From: JAIQFL01 sp035295745 | GTDB taxonomy: Bacteria > Acidobacteriota > Terriglobia > Bryobacterales > Bryobacteraceae | DNA: 35,977 nucleotides | NCBI GenBank assembly: GCA_035295745.1 | Contig: DATGIL010000006.1 | Location: forward strand, 1 to 35,977 | Direction of reading: 5' to 3' | In this document: piece by piece, positions 17,184 through 26,493 of the stretch | Numbering within the stretch: the first letter of the stretch is position 1 | Layout of the letters: each line of letters starts with the position of its first letter | Notes under the pieces: generated by a model | Told to the model about the DNA's origin: nothing | Databases searched by the model: none | What the model saw: only the letters and a program-made list of their open reading frames with translations | Position numbers and translations under genes: made by a program

Positions 17184-19342
17184 CGCCGGAGCAGATTCTT
17201 CAGCAGGGCCTCGATCATCATCGCGAGGGACGCCTGCCGCAGGCCGCGGAGTGCTGCCAACGCATTCTCAGCGCGGATCCGCAACATGTCGAAGCCCTAT
17301 ACCTGCTGGCCGTGATCGCGCATCAGTCAGGACAACACGAGCCTGCAGTCGGGTTGCTGGCGCAGGCGATTTCGGTTTCGCCGGACGATGTGCGCTGTTA
17401 CAACGTCCTCGGGCTCACGCTGATGGAACTCGGGCGTGATGAGGAGGCGGAGTCCTGTTTCCAGCGAGGTATCGCAGTTAGCGAAATTCCCGAACTCCAC
17501 AATAATCTGGGCACACTTTGGAAGAAGCAGGGGCGTCTCGACGAAGCCATCGAGGCCTTTCGCACCGCATTGTCGCAGTCGCCCGAATACGCCAACGCCC
17601 ACTACAATCTCGGGAACGCCTGGCGTGAGCGTCAGCAGATGGAGCAGGCCGTGGCGTCGTTCCGGAGTGCAGTGGCCGCAGATCCGCATCATGCCCGCGC
17701 GTTGGTTGCCTTGGGACAGGTGCTCCAGGCAGTCGGGCGGCCTGACGAGGCGGTGCCGATTTTGGAACGGGCGATTGGACTGATTCCTGGCGACGCCGAA
17801 CTCTACTGCGATCTCGGCGACGCCTTGCAGACCCAGCGCCAATGGCAGCCTGCGATCGACCATTACCGCAAGGCGATTGGCTGCAATGCCAGGTCGTCGC
17901 GGGCCTGGTACGCGGCGGGCTGTGCCGAAAGCTCGCGCAACGAACACGCCTCCGCGGTCTTCTGCTTCCGCAAGGCGCTCGAGTCGGACCCGGGACGGCT
18001 CGAAGTGCAGCACAATCTCGGCCGCAGCCTCTTCAAGCTCGGCCAGGTCGGCGAAGCCATGGATCTTTTCCGCCAGGCGTCCGCCGACTCCGCCATCGCC
18101 ATCCTGATCCCGGGCGACCCCGCCTCCTCCAACTCCGACATCCTCCTAGCCCGAAAGCAATATGGGGACAGGCTACGTAACTCCCCGATTTCTGTTGAGA
18201 ATTCCCACAGTGAATTCGGGAGTTACGTAGCCTGTCCCCAGAATAGGGGGGTGGACTGTAGAAATTCGCCGGTGAGGGTCGGGTATGTCTCGGCGTTCTT
18301 CCAGGACCACAATTGGATGAAGCCCGTCTGGGGACTCATTCACCAGCACGACCGCCAGCGCTTCGAAGTGCATCTCTTCTCCGATGCGCCTGCGTCCGCC
18401 GTCCGCCAGGGCTATCGGCCGCATCCCTCCGACCAGTTTCACGACATCAGCGGCCTCTCGTGCGAAGGCGCTGCGGACTGTATCTCCCACGCCGGCATCG
18501 ACGTCCTGATCGACCTCAACGGCTACAGCACGCCCGACCGCCTCTCGCTCTTCGAACTACGCCCGGCGCGGCGCATCCTCGCCTGGTTCAATATGTATGC
18601 CACCAGCGGCATGTCCTGCTATGACTACCTGATCGGCGACGCCGTCGTGATTCCTTCCGGCGAGGAGCAGTTCTACACCGAGAAGATCGCGCGTGTGCCC
18701 GGTTCCTATCTGACCTTCGAGATCAGCTATCCAGTGCCCGCCGTCACCGAGCCGCCGTGCCTCGACGGCCGCCCGATCACGTTCGGCTGTCTGGCTTCCC
18801 AATACAAGATCACCAATGAGGTGATCGCCGCTTTCAGCACGATCCTTCACCACGTCCCCGAGAGTTTGCTCCTCTTGAAGAACTCGGCCCTCGGCTCTCC
18901 TGCCAACCGCCAATTCGTCGAGAGCCTGTTCCAAACTCAAGGCATCCCCAGCACGCGCCTGCGCCTGGAGGGACCCTCCGATCACACCGCGTTCCTCGAA
19001 GCTTATAGCCAGGTCGACATCGCGCTCGACACGTTTCCTTACAACGGCGGTACCACCACAACGGAGGCGATCTGGCAGGGTGTGCCCGTGATCACGTTCT
19101 TCGGGGATCGATGGGTGTCGCGCACCAGTGCGTCGATTCTCCGTGCCGGTGGACTGGGCGAGTTCGTCGCATCGGGACTCGAAGACTGTATCGCGCTTGC
19201 GGTACGATGCGCCACCGCGCCCGGCGCCCGCGATCGACTGTGCGAACTTCGCCGGAACATGCGATCCCGCCTGCTCGCGTCCTCCGTCTGCGACACGCGC
19301 ACGTTCGCACGGAACATGGAACGCCTCTATGCCGGCGGATGA
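17180..19342 (+). CDS. TPR protein with OGT/SPINDLY-like GT41 glycosyltransferase domain
   Basis: The 720-residue protein has eight or so tetratricopeptide repeats (about 1-310; for example YANAHYNLGNAWRERQQMEQ) and a C-terminal GT41 domain (about 367-720). That domain includes VRVGYVSAFFQDHN, DVLIDLNGYSTPDRLSLFEL, RPITFGCLASQYKITNEVIA and VDIALDTFPYNGGTTTTEAI, followed by WQGVPVITFFGDRWVSR. GT41 enzymes transfer a sugar, GlcNAc in eukaryotic OGT, to Ser/Thr of proteins from UDP-sugars; the bacterial targets are mostly unknown. Residues about 328-354, between the TPRs and the catalytic domain, are encoded by a 78-bp palindromic element inserted in frame. The ATG overlaps the ku stop, and the 3' end overlaps the acetyltransferase gene. 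Confidence 0.87.
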   Translation: MTPEQILQQGLDHHREGRLPQAAECCQRILSADPQHVEALYLLAVIAHQSGQHEPAVGLLAQAISVSPDDVRCYNVLGLTLMELGRDEEAESCFQRGIAVSEIPELHNNLGTLWKKQGRLDEAIEAFRTALSQSPEYANAHYNLGNAWRERQQMEQAVASFRSAVAADPHHARALVALGQVLQAVGRPDEAVPILERAIGLIPGDAELYCDLGDALQTQRQWQPAIDHYRKAIGCNARSSRAWYAAGCAESSRNEHASAVFCFRKALESDPGRLEVQHNLGRSLFKLGQVGEAMDLFRQASADSAIAILIPGDPASSNSDILLARKQYGDRLRNSPISVENSHSEFGSYVACPQNRGVDCRNSPVRVGYVSAFFQDHNWMKPVWGLIHQHDRQRFEVHLFSDAPASAVRQGYRPHPSDQFHDISGLSCEGAADCISHAGIDVLIDLNGYSTPDRLSLFELRPARRILAWFNMYATSGMSCYDYLIGDAVVIPSGEEQFYTEKIARVPGSYLTFEISYPVPAVTEPPCLDGRPITFGCLASQYKITNEVIAAFSTILHHVPESLLLLKNSALGSPANRQFVESLFQTQGIPSTRLRLEGPSDHTAFLEAYSQVDIALDTFPYNGGTTTTEAIWQGVPVITFFGDRWVSRTSASILRAGGLGEFVASGLEDCIALAVRCATAPGARDRLCELRRNMRSRLLASSVCDTRTFARNMERLYAGG
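18163..18240. repeat. REPIN-like palindromic element inside the GT41 gene
   Basis: The arm TGGGGACAGGCTACGTAACT+CCC (18163-18185) and its exact reverse complement (18218-18240) form a perfect 23-bp inverted repeat around a 32-nt centre that contains two GAATTC sites (18199-18204, 18212-18217). The total of 78 bp equals 26 codons with no stop in the host frame. The TGGGGACAGG...CCTGTCCCCA ends are like those of REP sequences spread by REP-associated tyrosine (Y1) transposases. The encoded peptide (YGDRLRNSPISVENSHSEFG then SYVACPQ) has no counterpart in the family. The exact insertion boundaries are not certain. Confidence 0.85.
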
Positions 19343-20174
19343 CGGCCGGCCCGCGCGGCTGCGCCCGATGACGCCGCGCGACATCGATGCCGGGCTTCGT
19401 CTTTGCCGCCTCAGCAATTGGAATCAGGTGGAGGACGATTGGCGCTGTTTCCTCAATTCTCCCGCTGGCGGCGGATGGCTCGCCGAATCGAACGGCATCG
19501 CCCTCGGCTCGGTCGCATACCTCCGCTATGGCGCATCGTTCACCTGGCTCTCGATGATGTTGGTCGACCCGCAAGCGCGCCGCACCGGTATCGGATCGCG
19601 GCTACTCGAGGCCGCGCTCGAAGCCTTCGCGAACGACTCCTGCGTGCGATTGGACGCCACTCCCGCCGGCGAGCCACTCTACCGCGGGTATGGATTCGTT
19701 CCCGAATCCGAGCTGGTCCGCTGCCGTCTGACCGCCGTGCCGCCAGGACTTGCGCGCGGTACTGCGCGGCCCCTCGAGTCGGGCGACCTGCCCCAGATCT
19801 TGGCGAACGATCGTGAGGTCTTCGGCGCGGATCGCTCCGACCTGCTCGCCTCGTTCCGTTCGCGCGCGCCCGAATTCGCGTGGATTTCCCAGAGTTCCTA
19901 TTGTTTTGGGCGAACGGGCCATCGCGATGCCCAAATCGGCCCGATCGTCTCCGAAAGCCTGTCGGCGGCATGCGATCTGGTCGTGCAGTGCTTGTTGAAC
20001 CAACGTGGCCGCACCGTGATCCTGGACGTGCCGCGGATTCCTGAATGGCTCGGTTGGCTCGAATCCGCCGGATTCACGGTGGAGCGTCCCTTCCTCCGAA
20101 TGCGACGCGGAGAGAATCGGCACCCCGGCCAGCCGCATCGCCAGTTCGCGATCGCCGGCCCGGAGTTCGGCTAG
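19329..20174 (+). CDS. GNAT-family N-acetyltransferase, two-domain
   Basis: From the ATG at 19329 the protein has 281 residues: MPADDGRPARLRPMTPRDID then AGLRLCRLSNWNQ. The first half is a GNAT domain. The acetyl-CoA binding region is MMLVDPQARRTGIGSRLLEA (R/Q-x-x-G-x-G/A), followed by LDATPAGEPLYRGYGFVPES, the usual 'LyrryGF' end. The second half (from about 150; LESGDLPQILANDREVFGAD) resembles the second acetyltransferase-like domain (Acetyltransf_18 type). An ATG at 19368 is an alternative start. Substrate unknown. The gene overlaps the GT41 gene by 14 bp, so it is part of the ku operon, and its stop overlaps the convergent treS stop by 4 bp. Confidence 0.85.
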   Translation: MPADDGRPARLRPMTPRDIDAGLRLCRLSNWNQVEDDWRCFLNSPAGGGWLAESNGIALGSVAYLRYGASFTWLSMMLVDPQARRTGIGSRLLEAALEAFANDSCVRLDATPAGEPLYRGYGFVPESELVRCRLTAVPPGLARGTARPLESGDLPQILANDREVFGADRSDLLASFRSRAPEFAWISQSSYCFGRTGHRDAQIGPIVSESLSAACDLVVQCLLNQRGRTVILDVPRIPEWLGWLESAGFTVERPFLRMRRGENRHPGQPHRQFAIAGPEFG

Positions 20175-23100
20175 ACGGTCGACGCCAGTTCGAGAATCGC
20201 ATGGGCCGGCACGCGAATCCGCTCGGGCGCGTGCGTCAGCGCATACACCAGCTTGCGGCCGGCGAAATCCAACAGGAAAATCCCCAGCAGCGTGCGAAGT
20301 TGCTCCGGATTGTCCGGCAATAGCGCCGCAACCCCTGGATTCGCCAGATACGAATCGAGAAATTCGCCACGCACCGCGCGATACCAGAACTTGGCCCACG
20401 CTTCCAGGGCATTCAGCGACTCGGGTTTCGGAATCACACCCGGTGTTTCTCCGAACAGTACACCGTGCGACGCATGGTAGAACGAATCGAGCATGCCCGC
20501 CACATCCTCCAGCGGCGAGCGCTTGATGCGCCGCTCGCTCTGTGGCCGGGCAAGGTCACCCTCGAAATCGATGATCACGAAATCCTTGCCGGTATAGAGC
20601 GCCTGCGCCAAATGATAATCGCCATGGATGCGAATCCGTGCCGCATTCAATCGCTGATCACGTAGAAAGCGGAGCTTTTCTCGAATCCCCGGCTGGCACT
20701 CCAACACTGCCTGGGCGTCCGCGCGCACCGCCTCCGGGAGCCGATCCAGCCCGCTCCGCAGCGCGTCTGCCGTCCGCCCAAAGCGCGCCAGCATCCCGTG
20801 GTACAGTCCGTGCCGGTAGAAGTCGGTGAACGGCTCCGGCGCAAACACGGGATCTTCCAAACGCGCCGCGAGCGCTGCATGCATCTCGCCGGTCCGCCGG
20901 GCCAAGAGCCGCACCACTTCCAGATACGATCCGATCAGTTCTTGCGCCAACTCCTTTTCCGCGGGAGCGTCATCCCCTGACCCGAGGCTCGGTGAGGGTC
21001 CGCGCGTCAGAGCATGTTCGTAAAACAAGCCCAGATGATCCAGCGTGTACCCCCACGTCTCCGTCCCGTGGCGCACGAATCCATGTAGCAGGGCCACGGT
21101 AATCGGTTCGCCGCCCGGGACCCGATACTCCACGGTGCCCCCCAGAGGCGCCGCGATCGCAAGGCCTGGCTGCGTCAACAGTGCGCCGAGTTCGCGCTCG
21201 GGATTTGGCCCCTCTTCCACACGACGCAGCACCTTCAAGGCGAATCGGTCGCCGAAGAACAGCGTGGTATTGTCCTGGTCCCCGCGAAAGAGATTGGGTT
21301 CGAGCGGTGGATGGTCCTCTCCCCACAGCCCGCGGAAGGCGCGCGTGTGGGCCGCCACGAGTTCTCCGCATTCCCCCGCAAAGCGACGCCGCCGCAGAAT
21401 CGCGCCCAGCAACTCGTCGGCGAAATCGCGATTCGGAAACGCGCTGTGCAGCACACCGGTGGCGCCGTCAATCGCCTGCAGGTTGGCCAGCACCGACTCG
21501 AACTCCCCTTCTCCGCCGATCGCCAGCGTCAGGGGCAGTGTGTAGAATTCCGGCTCGCCATCGGTGTACTCCACCCGGATCAGAACCAGATACGAACGCG
21601 ATTTGGGAAGCGTGATCACGTCATGGATTTCCGCCATGCGAACGATCCGATTCCCACCGAGAAACCAGCGCCTGCCCCGCAGAAAGTGGGGCAGCATGCG
21701 GTTCAGACTCTCACGCGCGGCGCCCTGGAAAACACGATCCAGCGCGGGAACCGTGATCGTGGGCGGTTCTCCCGTGCGGATCCGCAATGTCTCCTGCCGA
21801 ACCTCTCTCGACTGCAACGCGAACCAGTAGAAGGCGTGCGGCCCAAGCGAGAGGAAATACGGCCGGTTCGCGATGGGCGGGAACTCTGTCCTTCCGAAAA
21901 GCTCCACTGGCACCATTCCGGAGTACTGCGACAGATCGATCTCGGTGGACTGAACGAAGCGCGACAGGTTGGCGACCACCAACACCCGCTCTTCCTCATG
22001 CTTGCGCACGAACGCCAGGATGTGGCGATTCTCCGGATGCAGGAATGACAAGCTCCCGCGGCCCATGGCCCGCAGTTGTTTACGCTGGGCCAGAAGCCGC
22101 TTCGTCCACCACAATAGCGAGTGAGGATTGTTCTGCTGGGCCTCGACGTTGGTCGCTTCGTAGTGATACTCGGGGTCGATATTTACCGGAAGATAGAGCT
22201 TCTGCGGATTGGCCCGCGAAAAGCCGGCATTGCGGTCGCCGCTCCACTGCATCGGCGTGCGTACTCCATTGCGATCGCCCAGGTAGATGTTATCGCCCAT
22301 CCCGATTTCGTCGCCGTAATAGATGACCGGCGTGCCGGGCAGCGAGAGCAGCACGGCGTTCATCAGTTCAATGCGGCGGCGGTCGTTCTCCAGCAGCGGA
22401 GCCAGTCGCCGGCGAATTCCCAGATTGATGCGCATGTGACGATCGCGCGCATACAGCCGGTACATGTAATCGCGCTCTTCGTCCGTGACCATTTCGAGTG
22501 TCAGTTCATCGTGATTGCGGAGGAAAAGCGCCCACTGGCAGGCGTCGGGAACCGGCGGCGTCAGTTGCAGGATTTCGGTGACCGGATAGCGATCTTCCAT
22601 CCTGATGGCCATGAAAAGCCGCGGCATCAGGGGGAAGTGGAATGCCATTTGGCACTCGTCGGCTGCGCCGAAATAGGCGATGGCGTCCTCCGGCCACTGA
22701 TTCGCCTCCGCCAGGAGCATCCGGCCGCGGTAGTGCGAATCGATGTGCGCGCGCAGATCTTTGAGGAAGACGTGAGTTTCCGGCAAATTCTCGCAGTTGG
22801 TCCCTTCCCGCTCGTACAGATAAGGGACCGCGTCCAGCCGGAGACCGTCCACTCCCATATCGAGCCAAAAATCCATCGCGCTCACCATGGCGCTCCGGAC
22901 CTCGGGATTGTCGAAGTTGAGATCCGGCTGGTGGGAATAAAAACGGTGCCAGAAGTAGGCCTTGGCGATCGGGTCCCAAGTCCAATTCGAGGTCTCGAAA
23001 TCTTTGAAGATGATGCGCGCGTCGCGGTACCGCTCAGGGGAGTCGCTCCAGACGTAGAAATTGCGCCAGCGCGATCCGGGTGCGGCACGGCGGGAGCGCT

Positions 23101-23560
23101 GAAACCAGACGTGCTGGTCGGAAGTGTGGTTCAGAACCAGTTCCGTAATGACTCGCAGGCCGCGGTAATGAGCCTCACGCAGAAAATTCTGGAAATCGCG
23201 GAGAGTGCCATAGGCCGGATGCACATTGGTGTAGTCGGAGATGTCGTACCCATCGTCCCGCCATGGCGACGGGCAGAAAGGCAGCACCCAGATGGCGGTC
23301 ACGCCAAGATCCTGCAGATAATCGAGCTTTTGAGTGAGGCCGGCGAAATCTCCCATCCCGTCGCCGGAGCCATCGAAAAAGGCACGGACGTGAACTTCGT
23401 AGATGACTGCGTCTTTGTACCAGAGTGGATCGTCGTCGAGTTGAGCAGTATCGGGCATTTGAGCCCACTTCACGTAGCACGCGAGGTTCCTCAGCCACTG
23501 CTCTTGGAATTCCAAAGTGAGTTTCCGAACCAACGCCCCGCGTGAGCCCGGGTGGTCCAT
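20171..23560 (-). CDS. treS: Trehalose synthase-maltokinase fusion (TreS-Mak)
   Basis: The 1129-residue fusion starts with a GH13 trehalose synthase: DDPLWYKDAVIYEVHVRAFF (from about 43), LVLNHTSDQHVWF, nucleophile Asp243 in DGLRLDAVPYLYE, acid/base Glu285 in MLLAEANQWP, and the HD pair 350-351 in FLRNHDELTLEM. A C-terminal beta domain ends near 600. A maltokinase with its N-terminal cap follows (about 630-1129), with IHGDYHLAQALYTGKDFVII and DFEGD...ERRIKRSPLEDVAG. TreS interconverts trehalose and maltose; the kinase makes maltose 1-phosphate, the donor for GlgE alpha-glucan synthesis. No glgE is in the window. The first 34 residues are unlike the family, and an ATG at 23458 (MPDTAQLDDDPLWYKD) may be the true start. 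Confidence 0.93.
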   Translation of the reverse strand: MDHPGSRGALVRKLTLEFQEQWLRNLACYVKWAQMPDTAQLDDDPLWYKDAVIYEVHVRAFFDGSGDGMGDFAGLTQKLDYLQDLGVTAIWVLPFCPSPWRDDGYDISDYTNVHPAYGTLRDFQNFLREAHYRGLRVITELVLNHTSDQHVWFQRSRRAAPGSRWRNFYVWSDSPERYRDARIIFKDFETSNWTWDPIAKAYFWHRFYSHQPDLNFDNPEVRSAMVSAMDFWLDMGVDGLRLDAVPYLYEREGTNCENLPETHVFLKDLRAHIDSHYRGRMLLAEANQWPEDAIAYFGAADECQMAFHFPLMPRLFMAIRMEDRYPVTEILQLTPPVPDACQWALFLRNHDELTLEMVTDEERDYMYRLYARDRHMRINLGIRRRLAPLLENDRRRIELMNAVLLSLPGTPVIYYGDEIGMGDNIYLGDRNGVRTPMQWSGDRNAGFSRANPQKLYLPVNIDPEYHYEATNVEAQQNNPHSLLWWTKRLLAQRKQLRAMGRGSLSFLHPENRHILAFVRKHEEERVLVVANLSRFVQSTEIDLSQYSGMVPVELFGRTEFPPIANRPYFLSLGPHAFYWFALQSREVRQETLRIRTGEPPTITVPALDRVFQGAARESLNRMLPHFLRGRRWFLGGNRIVRMAEIHDVITLPKSRSYLVLIRVEYTDGEPEFYTLPLTLAIGGEGEFESVLANLQAIDGATGVLHSAFPNRDFADELLGAILRRRRFAGECGELVAAHTRAFRGLWGEDHPPLEPNLFRGDQDNTTLFFGDRFALKVLRRVEEGPNPERELGALLTQPGLAIAAPLGGTVEYRVPGGEPITVALLHGFVRHGTETWGYTLDHLGLFYEHALTRGPSPSLGSGDDAPAEKELAQELIGSYLEVVRLLARRTGEMHAALAARLEDPVFAPEPFTDFYRHGLYHGMLARFGRTADALRSGLDRLPEAVRADAQAVLECQPGIREKLRFLRDQRLNAARIRIHGDYHLAQALYTGKDFVIIDFEGDLARPQSERRIKRSPLEDVAGMLDSFYHASHGVLFGETPGVIPKPESLNALEAWAKFWYRAVRGEFLDSYLANPGVAALLPDNPEQLRTLLGIFLLDFAGRKLVYALTHAPERIRVPAHAILELASTV

Positions 23561-23568
23561 AATAAGTC

Positions 23569-23979
23569 ATGGCCGAGGGGATGCGCTTCGAGTGCCAGCC
23601 GGGATGTACCGAGTGTTGCCGTCAAAAAGGTTTTGTTTATCTGACCGAGGCTGACGTTCCACGCATCGCCGCTTTCCTCGGCTTGACGGTTGCTGTATTT
23701 GAGGCGCAGCACGTCTATCGCACGCGAAACCGCATGCGGCTCCGAGTGCCGCGCGACTCCAGTTGTAGTTTCCTCACTGGCGGCGGTTGCTCCATTCATC
23801 CCGCTAAGCCTACGCAGTGCCATATCTTTCCTTTCTGGCCGGAACTCGTGGAGAGCCGGCGCGAATGGAAGAAGACCGCGAAGTACTGCCCCGGCATAGG
23901 GCAAGGGCCGCTCATTCAGATCGAGGTCGCGCGCCAGCAGGCACAGGAGATGCGGGAGGGATACCCAGGCCTTTATTGA
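23569..23979 (+). CDS. YkgJ-family cysteine-cluster protein
   Basis: The 136-residue protein has the pattern CQPGCTECCRQKG at the N-terminus (Cys9, Cys13, Cys16, Cys17). It then has SSCSFLTGGGCSIHPAKPTQ followed by CHIFPFWPEL, and KYCPGIG. This is the C-x3-C-x2-CC...C...C...P.QCR.FPFWP arrangement of the YkgJ/UPF0153 family of putative zinc- or iron-chelating proteins. Function is unproven. Its ATG is 8 bp from the most upstream possible treS start on the other strand, and a CATAAT box (23558-23563) ends only 5 nt before it. The 3' end converges on the histidine kinase gene with a 6-bp gap. Confidence 0.85.
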   Translation: MAEGMRFECQPGCTECCRQKGFVYLTEADVPRIAAFLGLTVAVFEAQHVYRTRNRMRLRVPRDSSCSFLTGGGCSIHPAKPTQCHIFPFWPELVESRREWKKTAKYCPGIGQGPLIQIEVARQQAQEMREGYPGLY

Positions 23980-23985
23980 AGCGGT

Positions 23986-25931
<1,946 letters not shown>

Positions 25932-25935
<4 letters not shown>

Positions 25936-26480
25936 TCGTCGCGCCTCCGTTTGATCTGACCCAGGCGCAGCAACTTGGAACTGATCTCGATCCCCGCCCG
26001 GTCCAGAGCTTCCAGGCTGACCTCAAACCCCATGTGGCCGTCGATTAACTGCAGTTTCACGGCGCCACCGTAATCGAGGAATCGATCGTCTTCGCCTATC
26101 GTCAGGGTGTGAGCGGAACGAATGCTCTGCAGGGCCTGTTTGGTATCGGCATTCTTATCGGTGGCGAAGTAGATCAAGTGGCATCGGTGCAACTCCGCAA
26201 CGGATTTGAGTTCCACCACCTGAATCGGACGCCCATTCACCGGCTTCCCATCCAGGACAGTGTGCAGCGTTTGCGTAAACGAGGTGCGTCCCAGAATTCC
26301 GATGGTGATTGGAGCGCTGGAAGATGCCGGTTCAGGCCAAGTGGAATAGCGGACGAAATTCTTGATGATGACGGATTTCAGTTCGTCCTCGGCCTCTGCG
26401 TCCGCACCGGGAGAAGTGGATGGTGTCCCGGCGTTTGCCGAGAGGAGGACGAAAAGTATTCCTGCAATCCGAAGCCGCAT
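25932..26480 (-). CDS. YfiR-like (DUF4154) periplasmic protein
   Basis: The 182-residue protein has a signal peptide (MRLRIAGILFVLLSANAGTP). It carries the YfiR/DUF4154 pattern: VIIKNFVRYSTWPEPASSSA near the N-terminus, ITIGILGRTSF, LHRCHLIYFATDKNA, HTLTIGEDDRFLDYGGAVKL and GFEVSLEALDRAGIEISSKL then LRLGQI at the end. In Pseudomonas YfiR binds and represses the membrane diguanylate cyclase YfiN in the periplasm. Here the partner is more likely the sensor domain of the adjacent histidine kinase, whose gene overlaps by 4 bp. The start is supported by AGGGAA 6 nt upstream. It lies 13 bp after the receptor gene. Confidence 0.85.
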
Positions 26481-26493
26481 ACCAGATTCCCTG

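Noticed and set aside
18163..18240. Intrinsic terminator
   Set aside because: The hairpin is strong but lies in the middle of an intact gene and is not followed by a T run.
22121..23545. Plus-strand frame of 474 codons opposite treS
   Set aside because: The minus strand encodes all catalytic motifs of TreS here; the opposite frame has no family pattern.
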